64,000 nt of DNA, from NCBI GenBank assembly GCA_022702705.1, contig CM040428.1, positions 107,154,022 through 107,218,021 on the forward strand. Direction: 5' to 3'. Shown here in pieces: positions 35,790-48,019 of this stretch (positions are counted from its first letter, which is position 1; each line of letters starts with the position of its first letter). The notes under the pieces were generated by a model, which made no database searches, was not told the origin of the DNA, and worked only from the letters and a program-made list of their open reading frames with translations. A program made the translations under genes and the position numbers. Source of the DNA: Papilionanthe hookeriana x Papilionanthe teres. Taxonomy: Eukaryota > Streptophyta > Magnoliopsida > Asparagales > Orchidaceae.

Positions 35790-36820
35790 TTGAGGGTGAC
35801 CCATGCTCGGCCGGCCGGCCACCCGATCAGCCGGAAAACGCCATGCCGAGACCTTGGGAGTGAGCCGACTTTGGAATTCCACCTTGCTGAGCTGCCCCAT
35901 GCCCGATGGCCACCATGGCTGTTCTTCCCATGACCGGAGCGGTGATCCCGACCCTTGGCCACCCACGGGAGAGCCTCCGGCCATGCTATTTAAACACCAC
36001 CCCCTCACGGCCATAAGGGGAGAGTTGCACAAACCTTGCCGAAACTGCGCAAAATTGTTCCGGACCCCTCCTCCTACACGGAGCACTTGATCCCAGGTGA
36101 GATCCCCCTGCCATTTCCTCTCGCGTGAGCTTAATTTCGAGTTGAAATCCAAGCCCAAAACCGGGACACTTCCCCACGGTGAACCAATCCCCAGATTGAT
36201 TAGCCCTACACCTTCACCGGACCGAGGGAAGGTGTCCACGATAAAAGCCCCATCTCCGGGCCACCCGGTTGCTCCGGACTCCAAGCTTTGTGATCGAGTT
36301 GTGGTCGAAGTTCAACCTAGACAATTCACTGAGACCGGGAGACTTCATCCGGAGCTTGCCGGGATCCGATCGAAGGTGCAACAACTCTCGGATCGAAGCT
36401 TCACTTCTCCGAGCAAAGGTATGAGCTAGTTCTTCATCCCGGAGCTTACGGAGATTCTCCATTTCAAATGCCTTAATTTCAATGCATGTTTACCGTATGG
36501 ATGTGTTCGTCTCTTCAAGACGAATCCGTAGAGCATAAGAACACGAAAATCCATTGAGAATCGAGTGAGTTCTTAGGGTTAGAGTGTGGACGGTCACGGG
36601 ATCGCACCAGTCATGGACGATGAACGGATGCCGTCCATTTAATACACGCGCGGACGGACGGCTCGGATGGCGTTGGACCGGGAGACGGTACGAGAACCGC
36701 GGGGCCCGGTTTGGCGACTCGGATGGCGGCGTCGAATGGGAGCGCGCCACGCGGCGTTTCGGAGGCTGCCAGGGTTGACGCGGCGCCGCGTGGATAAGTA
36801 GATAAATAGGGTATTTTCCT
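35790..36820 (+). promoter_or_regulatory. GC-rich promoter/leader block of P 5' LTR
   Basis: GC-rich island between two A+T-rich regions. A TATA-like CTATTTAAAC at 35986-35995 lies in otherwise GC-rich DNA, followed by about 420 bp up to a donor-like AAAG|GTATG. The block ends with GGCGCCGCGTGGATAAGTAG (36782-36801), kept in all LTRs here. The sharp composition, TATA-like box and conserved downstream donor fit a transcription start near 36020. This is inference, and no transcript data are available. Confidence 0.45.
36416..36426 (+). promoter_or_regulatory. Candidate 5' splice donor in LTR leader (P)
   Basis: AAG|GTATGAGC with the intron beginning at 36419. The matching acceptor region CTACCTGCGG precedes the ATG at 41566. 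H has a proper CAG at that place and P reads CGG. The putative intron of about 5.1 kb would be strongly AT-rich after the GC block, as plant introns are. Confidence 0.4.
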
Positions 36821-38549
36821 ATTTATTTAATTCCCTAAACTTGGAAAATTCATATCTACGTGTAGAAAAATCACAAAAATAAAATAAAAATACCCCCTTG
36901 CTCGAGTGAACGAGAGGAGAATAATGTGGAAAAGAAATTAATTAATTTTGTCCAGGTATTTTATTTTTAATTAATTATTTACTCCCTGCATTGTTTTAAT
37001 TCTCCATGCATGTATACAATTCACCATGGCATGAGACCATAGGGCTTTTGAAGCCTCCGAATTTGGGAACATTCCCTGAATTTTCCAAAGTCAGAGGTCA
37101 TCCTATGAAGAGTTATTGATTTTTCAAATGCATGTTGCTGTTTTAAGTATTTTAATTTCAAAAATTAGCATGTTGTGAAATAAATTCTAGGAAAATTTGG
37201 TGATGTGCCTTATGACCAGGAGGACCTTAGGAAAAATAGGATTTGAGTTAATTCACTTAGATTAACCCTAATTGGCTTAAACACTCAAAATAGGTCTCTA
37301 ATTAATTAGAGTTAACCATAGATCAAATTGACTTGAAATCAATTCTCCACTGACCTTTAGGATCAGAGGAACCCACCATAAAAATTTGAGGTCAATTGGA
37401 CTTGGTTAGCCCCACTAATTGGGTTAATTAAGCCACTTAGCCATTTTAAACTTTAAAAATTCATAACTTTCAAAATATCTTTCAAAAATTCACCAAATTG
37501 GTTTTGGAGTCTCTCTGATATCAGGGGAGTTTAAGAAAATTAAAATTTCAATTTTCTAAAAAAGTTGATTTTTAATATTATTTTAATATTTTTAATAATT
37601 AAAAAATGATAAAAATCACAAAAATAATAAAATTCACCAAAATGTCATATTTTGAATTTTAATCACTTAGGAACAAGTCCCATATTTTTCCTAGGTCTAT
37701 TTAGTGAGATATTAATTTTTAAAGCTCAAGGGTAATTTTAAAATTAAAAAAATGTATTTTCTAGCATTTTCACCAAAATAATTATAATAAATCAAAGGAA
37801 AATCAAAAAATTGTAAAGTTTGGTTCTCTGGAATCCTTGATATCAGAGAGAATTTTAAAAAATTATAAAATTTATTTTTCAACATTTATTTTATTTTTAA
37901 ATTAATTAATACTCCAGAATTTAAAATAATTCTAATAAATAAAATATAATTCAAAAAATTACAAAATTTGGTCCAAGTGGTCCTCTGGTCATTAGGAATG
38001 TCCCCTAATTTTCTTAAGGACAGAAACTTTCCCTTGGTCATGTTATTGAATTTTCCTTGGAAATTTCTCTTTTCTACAAAAAATAATTATATAAATAAAT
38101 TAAATACAGAAAAATCACATTTTCTCCTCTCATGTCTTCATTGACACATAAGTGAAGTCACATAAAAATTTCAAGTTCATTTGAGTTCAATTTAGTGAGT
38201 TATGAAATTATTAGGCTTAAAGGGCAAAATGGTAATTAAAATTTTAATCCTTTAATTAAAACTTTAGGTTTAATAAAAAATTAACAAGTAAAATATTTGA
38301 TCCTAATCTGATTTGGATGATTGAAATTAAATAATCAAAGGGTAGAAACCCATTAAGCAATTTAAAATGATTAAACTTTAATTAAATAATTAATTGAATT
38401 TGGAAGAATAATAAATTTGGAATTATTAAAATAGGGATATTATTAGGAAGAGATTTATCCTTTAATTTAAAAAATCCCTAAATTAATCATCTCATTAATA
38501 CTCAACTCTTAATTAAAATGATAACTCAAATTTAAAATATTAAAAGACT

Positions 38550-38975
38550 TAATCATTAAATTAAATTAAATCATTAAACTTTTTTAAAAAATTTTCAATT
38601 AAATTAAATTAAATTAAGATTAAAAGTTGAATTAAATAAAATTAAATTAAGTTAAATTAAATAAACAAATTAAATTAAATTAAATGAATTAAATACATTA
38701 AATTAAATAAATAAATAAAATTAAATTAAGTTAAATAAAATTAAATAAACAAATTAAATTAAATAAACAAATTAAATTAAATTAAAATTAAATTAAATTA
38801 AATTAAATTAAATAAATTAAATTAAATTAAATTAAATTAAATTAAATTAAAATTAAACTAAATTAAATTAAGAAATTAAATCAAATAAATTAAATTGAAT
38901 TAAATTAAATCAAATCAAATTAAATTAAATAAATTAAATTAAAATAAATTAAATTAAATTAAATTGAATTAAATA
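38550..38975. repeat. (TTAAA)-type microsatellite array in P 5' LTR
   Basis: About 425 bp of AATTAAATTAAA words, nearly twice the M array at the same LTR position. The P 3' LTR has the same array (58690-59112). Confidence 0.88.
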
Positions 38976-39761
38976 ACCTCACTTAAGACATGAAGAAATA
39001 AATCTAAAATAACTTGAACACTATTCGAACTTAAATCATTAATTTGAACTTAAATTTGGATCACGAATCATTAAATATCATTTGCCTTAGGAGCCTTAGT
39101 TATCATAACTCCTAAAGTAGAACATTAAAATGAAATGTTACTTCACTTATAGGACATTCGAATGTCACAGTTCATCGAGCGAGTTAACAAAACTTGAAAA
39201 CCTCGGACGATTGATTCATTTACACGATTAAATTCATTTGGACTTAAAACAATCCTAGAAATATTGAAAAGATGTTTAAGATTTTTCTTAAGCACTTACT
39301 CGATATGATAGGATATTCTGAAGAACAATTGAACTTAATTATTCTTTGATGAAGAAAATCGTCTTGAACTAAAAACACGAGAGAACCTAGACGTCATAGG
39401 AAATGACTAGCTATAGGATTAGGAACTTGGTAGAAAACCAAAACCTTTCCCTTAGCTTTACTAGGAACTTGCTTAAATATTCTAGCTGTGTTTTAAGTGC
39501 GGCTTGGGATGACGGGAAGACCCTCCGGGTACGCTTTTATTTTATTGCGGTTTATTTTATTGCAAATGCACTTTATTTTTCTTGCATGATAAACAACGGT
39601 TGCATGAAAACCGACACCTTTAGGACAGAAACCAAAGCTGAAACCCATAACTAAATTAAAAGACATTACAAGATAAAATTCACCTCCACGACATTCCAAA
39701 ATATAAGACAACTCAAAATTTAATCACAAACGGAACAACAAAACTACAACTACAACTAAAT

Positions 39762-39880
39762 TAAAACGTCTCGTTGAATGATCGGGAATACCTCGGATGA
39801 TGTAACCCACGTGTTCTAACGGGATTTCCCGCGGTCTAAATGAAAGTGCGGAACTCATTTAGTTGAGTTTAGCAAATTCA
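39762..39880 (+). promoter_or_regulatory. Conserved LTR block with G-box (P)
   Basis: Nearly identical to 4936-5056 of the diverged element H. CACGTG at 39808-39813. Confidence 0.4.
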
Positions 39881-40615
39881 TACGGACTAAGTGAATTCGA
39901 TGAAAATAACGGTGTCGGGATGACGGAACAGTGGGATCTTAATCGGTTACGTTTTATCAACTTTAAGATCTGTTTTAATTAAAACACAAAAAAACACGTG
40001 GAAATTAAGACTTCTCTAAACCAGAACACTTCTCTCATCTCTTGATTTATGATTTCTAAAACTAAACCTCTGCAACAACAAGGAGCTCGGAGCATGGTGG
40101 GCAGCACGGCCATCGTCGTCAGCAAAACTTGAACCTACTTCGACAAAACTTTCTTAGAATTAAATAACAAAGCCATAGGACTTCGAGGTAGTTTGCCTGG
40201 CGCGACATAAATCCTCGACTCTTCGTTAGGCATTTGCATTGCAAATTAAGCCCTAATCGGTCTTAGGATTCCGAGGTAGTCGTCAGATACGACATAAACC
40301 CTCATATCTTCTAGGCGATTTGTATGATTCTATCATATAAATATAAGCCACTAATTAATTAAATTGGCGAAGATTAAAACATTAAATAAACATTAGGACT
40401 TTCCTAAAGTACGAAGCGAAACAATAGGATAGTCGGGAAATTACGAAGTTCGCTTCGAATCCGTAATTTCTCCTACTTTGCTTCCTTTGAATTCCGAAAA
40501 TAAAAATGTTCCAAATTCGATCCATTCCACTATTGAAATTCAAAATTCAACCCCTTGAAAACTTAAACTTTGAAATTCTTGAGAGCGAGAATTATTGATT
40601 ATTATCGAGAGTTTT

Positions 40616-40639
40616 CTTAGGTGATTCCCGTCACTTAAG
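40616..40639 (+). other. RNA hairpin 1 in P 5' LTR
   Basis: CTTAGGTGA-TTCCCG-TCACTTAAG forms nine pairs (ten with the flanking T-A), including one G-U at 40620/40635. As DNA it is an imperfect inverted repeat, as sense RNA a perfect stem. Confidence 0.5.
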
Positions 40640-40649
40640 ATGTAATTAA

Positions 40650-40671
40650 CTATAGGGGCTTGCCCTTATAG
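40650..40671 (+). other. RNA hairpin 2 in P 5' LTR
   Basis: CTATAGGGGC-TT-GCCCTTATAG gives ten sense-RNA pairs with one G-U (40655/40666). The innermost pair probably opens to a CUUG loop. It lies 10 bases after hairpin 1. Confidence 0.5.
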
Positions 40672-40818
40672 GGAACTTTAAGAACCAGGGTAATATAAAC
40701 CTGTTTAATAGTTTCATATTAAGCGGGGAATTTGTCGGCTTATAAAATTGGTTCGCGAGACCGAACGGATGTCACAAACCTTTCTAGTTTATTTAATCGA
40801 GCCCCATTATCGAGCGGT

Positions 40819-40844
40819 GTGTCTATTCTTCGGGATAGATACAC
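40819..40844 (+). other. RNA hairpin 3 with UUCG loop in P 5' LTR
   Basis: GTGT-CTATTC-TTCG-GGATAG-AT-ACAC: outer 4-bp stem, 2-base bulge, inner 6-bp stem capped by C(UUCG)G, the stable tetraloop class. In M the inner stem reads CTATCC-TTAG-GGATAG, replacing a U-G pair with C-G, so pairing is kept. Confidence 0.5.
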
Positions 40845-41055
40845 GGTTTGTGGTGCGGCGCTCGTTTGTATAAACTATTCGGGATGTGAGATCAGTTTGA
40901 TTTCATATCTTAAAATTTTCAAATTTAAAATTATTTTCAAAATCAAATACTACTTTTCAAACTATTTATTAAATTAAAATTCGTCGAGCAATTTTTGTAG
41001 GCGACTCTCTTTTCAAAATAAAACACATAACCTAAAAAATACGCCGACATATTTA

Positions 41056-41073
41056 CGGCGACTCAGTCGGGGA
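41056..41073 (+). promoter_or_regulatory. Degenerate primer binding site of element P
   Basis: CGGCGACTCAGTCGGGGA follows the LTR end by six bases. It aligns with TGGCGACTCCGCTGGGGA of M but differs at the first base and in the middle, at positions of the CTG/CG type. The changes may be mutations or base-calling errors. Confidence 0.65.
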
Positions 41074-41565
41074 ATAGTTCCTCTCTCCATTTTAATCGAA
41101 TAGTTACGCTTTCGAAAATCGGTAGTGTATCCATGTCCACTAATGGATCAAACTACCCTTCTTTCCGTTGGAATACTATGTTCATTTCTACCTTGAACAA
41201 GTATAACCAACATTCTCTCGGATTTAGGAGCCACTTGTTTAGACACCCACTAAACAGAGAGGTTCGAGATCTTTTACCTCATTTCTGAGGTGGGGTGGAC
41301 CCCCGATAGGTGTTAGTTTAGGAGTGATCCTTCGGGTCGAGAAGTCTTGCTTAAGACTCTCTTTTCCTTTCCAACTCCGATTCAGATTCCTTACCTTCTC
41401 TACACCTTTGAACACTCCGTTCTAAATAAACAAACCTTTTAATAAGTGATTCCTTCTTATAAATACATGAACATGAATGAGTTCGGACTCTTTTCGATTC
41501 CTTTCTTTTCGTCCTAAAGAAAAGAAGCATAACTTAGGACCGACAACCGGAATCTACCTGCGGAA

Positions 41566-42810
41566 ATGGAAGCCCCGAAGCGATTTTTCCTTCACCGATG
41601 GGTGGACCTCGGCGTGCATAAGGATGAGTTGCTCGACGATGGAATCATCCGATTTGGACAAGGATTTGAAAACACGAACGTCGAGGTCACCAACGTCTCC
41701 CTCTTTGCAATCGATGAACAAGGTATCCGAAGGCCGAGAGCCGTTGCTCGAGTTCGACCTTAGGTCGACCCAAGAATTCCCTCCTCTGCGAAGGATCCGA
41801 CTAAGAGGAGTGCAGACGTCCACGGGAGGACTGTTCTTTCTACCCCATCTGGTCTAGTTGTTTGCACTTTGCCCGACTTTTGCCAAGTCGAAGGGGAAAG
41901 AAATCCAAGATTATGATGGACTCGTTACCGTGGAGGGTACGGATCTTCTGTAAGACCTTACGTTTTCGAGATCGGGTCCAGGTTCGAGAATTCCGTCACT
42001 AACGAAGACCCGGAGAAGAAACGAAATAGAAGGATCGCTAAAGAAGCCGAGGTCTCTGAAATTGCTTTCTAGAAGAAATTCCGAAGCTGCAGAATACACA
42101 CCATTGCTGAATACATACCACTCTTGGGAGGAAGCGAGGTTTCATCCCTCTCGCCGCGAGAAGATGAAGAAAACATTCGCAAAATTGTCGCCACATTACC
42201 ACGGCCCGCATATTACAACGATAGCCGCAAGAAAAGAACTAGAACTACGCCGTTTGCTCGGCTGCGAACTTTGGTAGAAAAGTTAGCGAAGAAGGAAAAG
42301 CTGCCCGTATCGAAATTCTACGGAGGATAGGGCGGGTGCCGATCAGAATCCCGTCTTGGGCCCCGAGTAGAACCCGCCGTCATGACGGAAAAGCCAAGTA
42401 AAAGAATGAAGGCTAGTCCGCTCGTTGTCGTCTCGGGATTACGGATTAGGGAGGATACCACCTTCCGGCATTTGGCGACGGACCATGCGGTCCTAGACAT
42501 CACTGCGCCGGAAGGATGGTATGGCGTCCCACTGCTGGGCGAGTTGAGATTGAAACGACGGCCGAGAAAGAAAGTCTTGCCGGGAGACTTGAATGCGAAG
42601 AAAGTGCTACCGCGATGAAGGGGACTCGTGAGAAGGGAACCGGCAGCTCATCGCACGACAACCACGAAGACACACAGAAAGCCCCGCTAGAAGATGCCAT
42701 GGAAAAGTTGAGAACCGATATCCAGACGATTGGCAAAAGAAGAGAAGAAAAGTTCGGAGACGAGATTGATTCATCGGGAATTTATGGACGACGAATACGC
42801 AGAAATCAAC
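41566..42810 (+). pseudogene. Upstream ORF (N-terminal to gag) of element P
   Basis: Begins MEAPKRFFLHRW. Its first part matches M and H (DDGIIRFGQGFENTNVEVTN), and it runs through several frameshifts to NEYAEIN-like sequence just before gag. Retained pieces include KLSPHYHGPHI in a shifted frame and LECEESATAMKGTREKG. The function is unknown, and position and length (about 415 codons) match the other two elements. Confidence 0.6.
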
Positions 42811-44330
42811 ATGGTTGAGACACGAGCTTCATCGGCTTCGCAAGGTGCTCCTGCGGCGCAGAAGAGAGGAGCCGGGCGGTGAGAAGGCAGCTTCGGGAAA
42901 AAGACGACACGATCGCTCGAATGGCAAAAAGGATGGAAGAGATGGCCGTAGCTACGGCCACTCTCCGAGTCAAGTACAACCACATAGAGAAACACCCCGG
43001 AGGTTATTCACATTGTAGACGGAGGAAAGGAGATTACGTCCGTCGATGGGGATGATCGGCTAAAAAAGGATACAACACAAAGTATGATTCACGAAAAGGA
43101 TATCGAGAACTTGGTAGAACGACGGAGTGCGAGAAGCCTTAGCACAATCGAAGAGCGAGACATCCATTCGGACGGGTAGACCTTACCACGAAGAGTCGAC
43201 GACTGTCCGATGCCGAAAGGCTTCGTACCACCTCTGTTTAAGACCTTCGATGGAGCAGGAACCCTCGACGGCATGTAGCACACTTTCGTGCCGGTTGTTG
43301 CAATGCGGCGGGAGCGATGCATTACTCTTCCGACGGTTCGTCGGCGGTCGTCGGGAATCGCCTTCGGCCGGTATGCGGAATTGCCAAACGGTTCGGTAAA
43401 GACATTCTCGGAGGCTAGAGAACCTCTTCATCGAGCGATTCGCCGGAGCTCGGCACCACATCACTATAGGTGATTTAGTGGTAGAGAAGCGAGCCGAATG
43501 AAACTTTGGTGGATTACATACTCACGATGGAGGAACTTAAGTATGAAGTGTGAACCACAGCTGCAAGAACAACATGCGGTCGGCATTTTACTTAAAAGCA
43601 TTCACGGCCCGATAGCACTTCTCCTCGAGGATTCACTATTAAGACTTTTGAGAAGTTGTTAAGCGAGGCGGAAGCTTGCAAGAGGAGGCGAAAGCAATTA
43701 AGTTTCACGCAAACAAGACGGATAAACAAAAGCACTGTAAAGACTTTTGAAAAGAAATCCGGGATCGTCGCGGCGGTTGACAAAGGCGAGCAGCCGATGC
43801 TGAAATACCACCGAGACGGCGCGGCAACCACAACGGAATTACCAGCAACCCGGCCCGGCTATCGGTCATCTCCGCGGTATGAACAACCGCCTCGTCGGCA
43901 ACGTACATTAAGAGAGCTTTTGAGCGAGAGAATATCCGTTCAAGAATGAGGCGGTGCCAAAAATGTTCCGTAGTCCGATGAAGACTCCGGATTTCCAGCT
44001 GCCGAGCACTAAAAGACCGGAGGAAGTCAACAAGAAAGGTGATCCCGACTTTTGCCCTTACCACCAAATGCTTGGACACAAAATAGAAGATTGAATTACC
44101 TTGAAAAGTTGGCTCGATGACAACTTGCGGAAAGGGAATATAACGATCCCGAAGGAGTACATGAAGGAACCCCGGAAAGGAGGTTCCGTCGATGTTATCT
44201 CGGTCGATCCCATCATTCAGATAGATCCCTATACAAGCCGACGATGGATGGACTACCGCTTGGACGAGGTCTTCGAAAAGATTTTAGACGACATCCGGAC
44301 CGCTTCGGTACGAGCTTCGATTCGAGTTTG
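42811..44330 (+). pseudogene. gag: Gag of element P (broken)
   Basis: Starts MVETRASSASQGAP. Core pieces HHITIGDLVVE-like and WITYS-shifted sequence lie near 43450-43560, where a frameshift splits the YILRWRNLSMK motif. The zinc-knuckle region CPYHQMLGHKIED (44053-44091) is followed by TGA where M has the last Cys (TGC). The following segment LDDNLRKGNITIPKEYMKEP (44101-44331 frame) is intact. Confidence 0.83.
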
Positions 44331-45660
44331 AAACACAGTTAAGCCGGTACTTATCACTTGCGATAGAAGAACCACCTCGACAGGAGACGATTGAAGAGAA
44401 GAAGAAAATTGACGAAGAAGAGAAGGCGAGGCACCTAAGGCTAGACTCAGGGGCTGCTTATCTAGGATAGTTGTTTCGATTCGGGGGAGAAATCCCTCGA
44501 ACCCACGACTCTGTATGATTATCTGCTCACTTCGGTGGGATCATATAATGATAAGGGTGATGGCGTTGGCTACGTTTTGATTGTGTCTCAACGATTACGT
44601 AACTAACGATAATCCGGATATCGATTTCGATACCAACGACAATTCTCGAATCATACACCATCTCGACGAGCAAAATAACGAAGAAGACATCCATCGAGGA
44701 GGCTACGAGAGTTCGACAAGCAACGAATCTATACGCGAGTTTCGAGGAGCTCCGATCGCGATAGAGTTAGAGCCTTCGGACTGCGAAGCTAATCCGGAAG
44801 AGCACTGTCATTCCGATTCGAAGAGACACCGCGAGCTCGACAATAGATTCGGAAGAAATTACGGAAGTCGACTTAAGGAGTGGAAAAGTTCTACCTCCGA
44901 GAATGGGTCCAAAAGACGAAGGGAAGCGGGTGGTTGTTCGGGAAGAACCAACCCCGCGAGAAGAAATACCCATTCGAGAAGAAACGAAGACACATGAAAA
45001 CAAAGTGGACTACAACGTGCTTAGCCCATCTTAGGAAACTACCGACCAGCGCGAGCATCTACGACGCTCTCATCTTATCGAAGGAGATGAGAGAAGCTCG
45101 ATCGAGGCCTTACTTGATCCGGAAATTTGCTTAGCTCGAATGGCCGGAGAGTCCTTAGATGAGGTTTGCTCGTTAAAGGAACGACGAGGTGTTACCTTCA
45201 CGGACGACGACTTACTACTTGGAACGACGAGATCACAACCGACCGTTGTACATTTCGATTCTGATCGGAAAATTTACACTCTCCGGAGTATTGGTGGATC
45301 CGGGAGCATCGATCGATATAATGAATCTTCGAACGCTAGCATACTTGGAAATTGATGCTCGCGAGCTCGAGGCGGACAAAATGTTATTAAGAGGATTCGA
45401 CCGAGAAAGGAGAAAGAGCCCTCGGCTCCATAACACTGCTTAATGAAGACCGGTGACTTAGCAAAGACAACCGCGAAATTTCACATAATTGATTCGAAAC
45501 GTCGTTCGACGCTCTCTTGGGCCGACCATGGATACATGAAAACGAGGATGGTACCATCATCTCTACATCGGTGCATCGAAGTACTACGATGGAGGAGAAC
45601 GAGTGCATCAAAGGTGACTTACAACCATTCTCCGTACATGAAATTGGAATCCACGAGGAT
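44331..45660 (+). pseudogene. Linker and aspartic protease of element P
   Basis: Acidic Asn/Asp-rich linker (DNPDIDFDTNDNS, 44581-44997), then RPLYISILIGKFTLSGVLVD and the active-site box VDPGAS at 45294-45311, followed by GRPWIHENEDGTIISTS. The frame changes several times relative to M. The active-site Asp is kept. Confidence 0.83.
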
Positions 45661-46689
45661 GCGGCTTATTATGCACCACGAAGAAAACGATCTTCTCAGG
45701 AGATACCATAACGAATGAAGCGAAGAAAGTTCGGGACAACGAAGAACCTGAAGTTCTAGTCCGACGAGTCACTCACCACTCCCTTACGGCGAGATGGTGA
45801 AGGTTTCTCCACGACTCGCATCCGAGGTCGAGGCGGGGACGAGGTCGTGGTAGAGACGTTAGGACGATTGGACGGAGGAAACCGACCATCAATGTTGATT
45901 GGGAAAGTAGTTACGAAGAAGAAAAGAAATCGAAACGAAGCGGCAACAATAAGTCGGAAAAAGCCGCAATTCGAAATCCCTCTCGAAGATGAAAGAAACG
46001 AAGAATATAAATCGATGTACGAGAAGATTAACCACTATGTACATACTATGACCACGACCCCGATCCGTTCTAATAAGATCGAGGGTATGGAGGTCGAAGA
46101 GGTACGTAGCGGTGGTGCAAAACCAATCGAAATTCTACCGTGGTGCTTCTTCTTCCAAAGCGAAAATAATGTACAATTTGAAGATGCTACTTCATCGGAA
46201 TTAATGGAATTGCCTTTTGAGTGGTACTCTCTCTGTGTTCGAAATTTAATTCAACGTGGTTTCTTACCTCGACAGAGTGGACGAAAGGTCGATCACAACG
46301 TTTTGAAAATTTATGGAATAACTCCGGTCGTCCGCCTGACTCGAAAGCATGGTCTCGGATTCGGCACGGTAGGATCGGTTGATGATGCGAATTTTGCTTG
46401 GTTATCACTGCGAATCTAATGAAAACTACATGGAAACTATGGACGAACTCGAAGATTTACAAATTGGAGACGCTCCACCGAGATTCGAAGAAGAAATCGA
46501 ATCTACGATGGATGAGTTAATAGAAGTTAACTTAGGTACTAGCGAAGAGCTCAGACCTGCCTTTGTTAGCTCTTTACTCGATAAAGAAGACTCCGAAAGA
46601 AATAATCGAGTTATTAATGGAATTTAAGGACTTGTTTTGCTTGGAGCTACGATGAGATGCCGGAGTTTAGCTCCGGAGGTCGCGGTCCA
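45661..46689 (+). pseudogene. Protease-RT spacer of element P
   Basis: Includes RIRGRGGDEV around 45820 (the Arg-Gly run of M, shortened by a shift) and a frame of 190 codons (45847-46419) with NEEYKSMYEKINHYVHTMTT and ELMELPFEWYSL. This corresponds to 23114-21830 of M. No recognised domain. Confidence 0.55.
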
Positions 46690-47560
46690 TAAACTAGGAG
46701 TGGACCCTACTTCGTTCCGATCGGACAAGGTCCCGGAAGAATGCGTCTAGAAATCGAACAACAAGTCATAGGCTGAGGTTAAAAAGTTAATAGACGCTAA
46801 ATTTGTCACGTGAAGAACAATACCCGAGCTTGGTTAGCCAACGTGGTACCGGTCGAGAAGAAGAATGGTCGGATCGAGAATTTGTGTGGATTTCGGAGAT
46901 TTAAACAAGGCATGCCCGAAAGATGAATTCCGCTACCGATCCCGGAATTAATGATCGACATCGCTTCGACACATGAAATATTCTCATTCATGGATGGATC
47001 TTCGGGATACAACCGGATAAAAATGGCCCGAGAAGACGAAAAACTTACGGCATTCGAACGCCGATCGGAGTATTTTGCTACACGGTGATGCCATTCGGAT
47101 TGAAGAACGCGGAGCGACCTGCACGAAGAGCAATGACAAGAATTTTTGATGATCTCATCCACAATCGAGTCGAATGCTACGTGGACGATGTGGTCATCGA
47201 AAGCAAAGTAAAGGACAACCACTTGTATGATTTGAGAATTGTTTTCGAACGATTAAGGCAATTTAACCTTAAGATGAATCCCTTAAAATGCGCCTTCGGC
47301 GTCGCCTCGGGAAATTCTTAGGATTCGTTGTCCGACATCGTGGAATTGAAATCGATCCGGAAAAGATTAAAGCTATCTTAGAAATACCGCCTCCCAAAAT
47401 CTTAAAGCAACTACTATCTTTTCGAGGGAAACTGGCATATCTTCGACGCTTTATCTCGAACCTGTCGAGTAGGTGTCGGCCTTTCTCGGCACTAGTTAAA
47501 AAGGACGCCGAATTTATTTGGGAAGAGAAATGCCGAGAGGGCCTTCGAGGACATTAAGCA
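46690..47560 (+). pseudogene. Reverse transcriptase of element P (catalytic box intact)
   Basis: Traceable from the DPTSFRSDKVPE segment through PTWLANVV-like sequence, FMDGSSGYNRIKMAREDEK, MMPFGLKNA and the catalytic YVDD (47178-47189) to FERLRQFNLKMNPLKCAFGV and PPPKILKQLLSFRGKLAYL. At least three frameshifts break it. All signature motifs remain visible. Confidence 0.9.
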
Positions 47561-47990
47561 ATATTTAATGACACCTCCTGTCTTAGCGGCCCCGAGTCTC
47601 GGGTAGACCGCTAATACTTTATACCGCGGCTTTAGACGACTCCTCGGAGCCCTGTTAGCCCGGAGTCGATGATGAGGGTAAAGAAAATGCTCTTTATTAC
47701 TTAAGTCGTCGTTCTACTGCAGACGGAAATAAGGTATCCCGCAATTGAAAAGCATTGTTTGGCCACGATCTTCGCCGCTCAAAAGCTCGGGCACTACATG
47801 CTTTCTCATAAGGTCGACTCGATCTCGAAGTTTAATCCATTGCGATACTTGATGACTCGTCCAACGCTTTCGGCGGACTTGCCGGATGGTCGATGATATT
47901 ATTGCAATTCGATATAACTTTCGTGCCTCTTCGTGCCGTAAAGGGACAAGCCTTAGCGGACTTCCTTGCGGCACACCCTTTGCGGCGGAA
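47561..47990 (+). pseudogene. RNase H (original domain) and connector of element P
   Basis: Matches 20990-20520 of M: EVRYPAIEKHCLATIFAAQK-type sequence around 47730-47790, then LISKFNPLRYLMTRPTLSAD and MILLQFDITFVPLRAVKGQ. The order RT, RNase H, second RNase H, integrase is the Tat arrangement. Confidence 0.82.
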
Positions 47991-48019
47991 TCTCCTCTCG
48001 ATGACGATCCGCCGGATGA

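Larger units (their letters stand above)
33618..41049 (+). mobile_element. Element P: 5' LTR, 7.4 kb
   Basis: Complete LTR from TGTTGACC to CGCCGACA, 7432 bp, matching 53754-61186 (7433 bp) almost base for base, so P inserted recently. About 90 percent similar by eye to the reversed M LTR. Order: terminal palindrome, G-poor tract, GC-rich promoter block, AT-rich half with microsatellite, G-box block, hairpin block, then the primer site. Confidence 0.95.
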
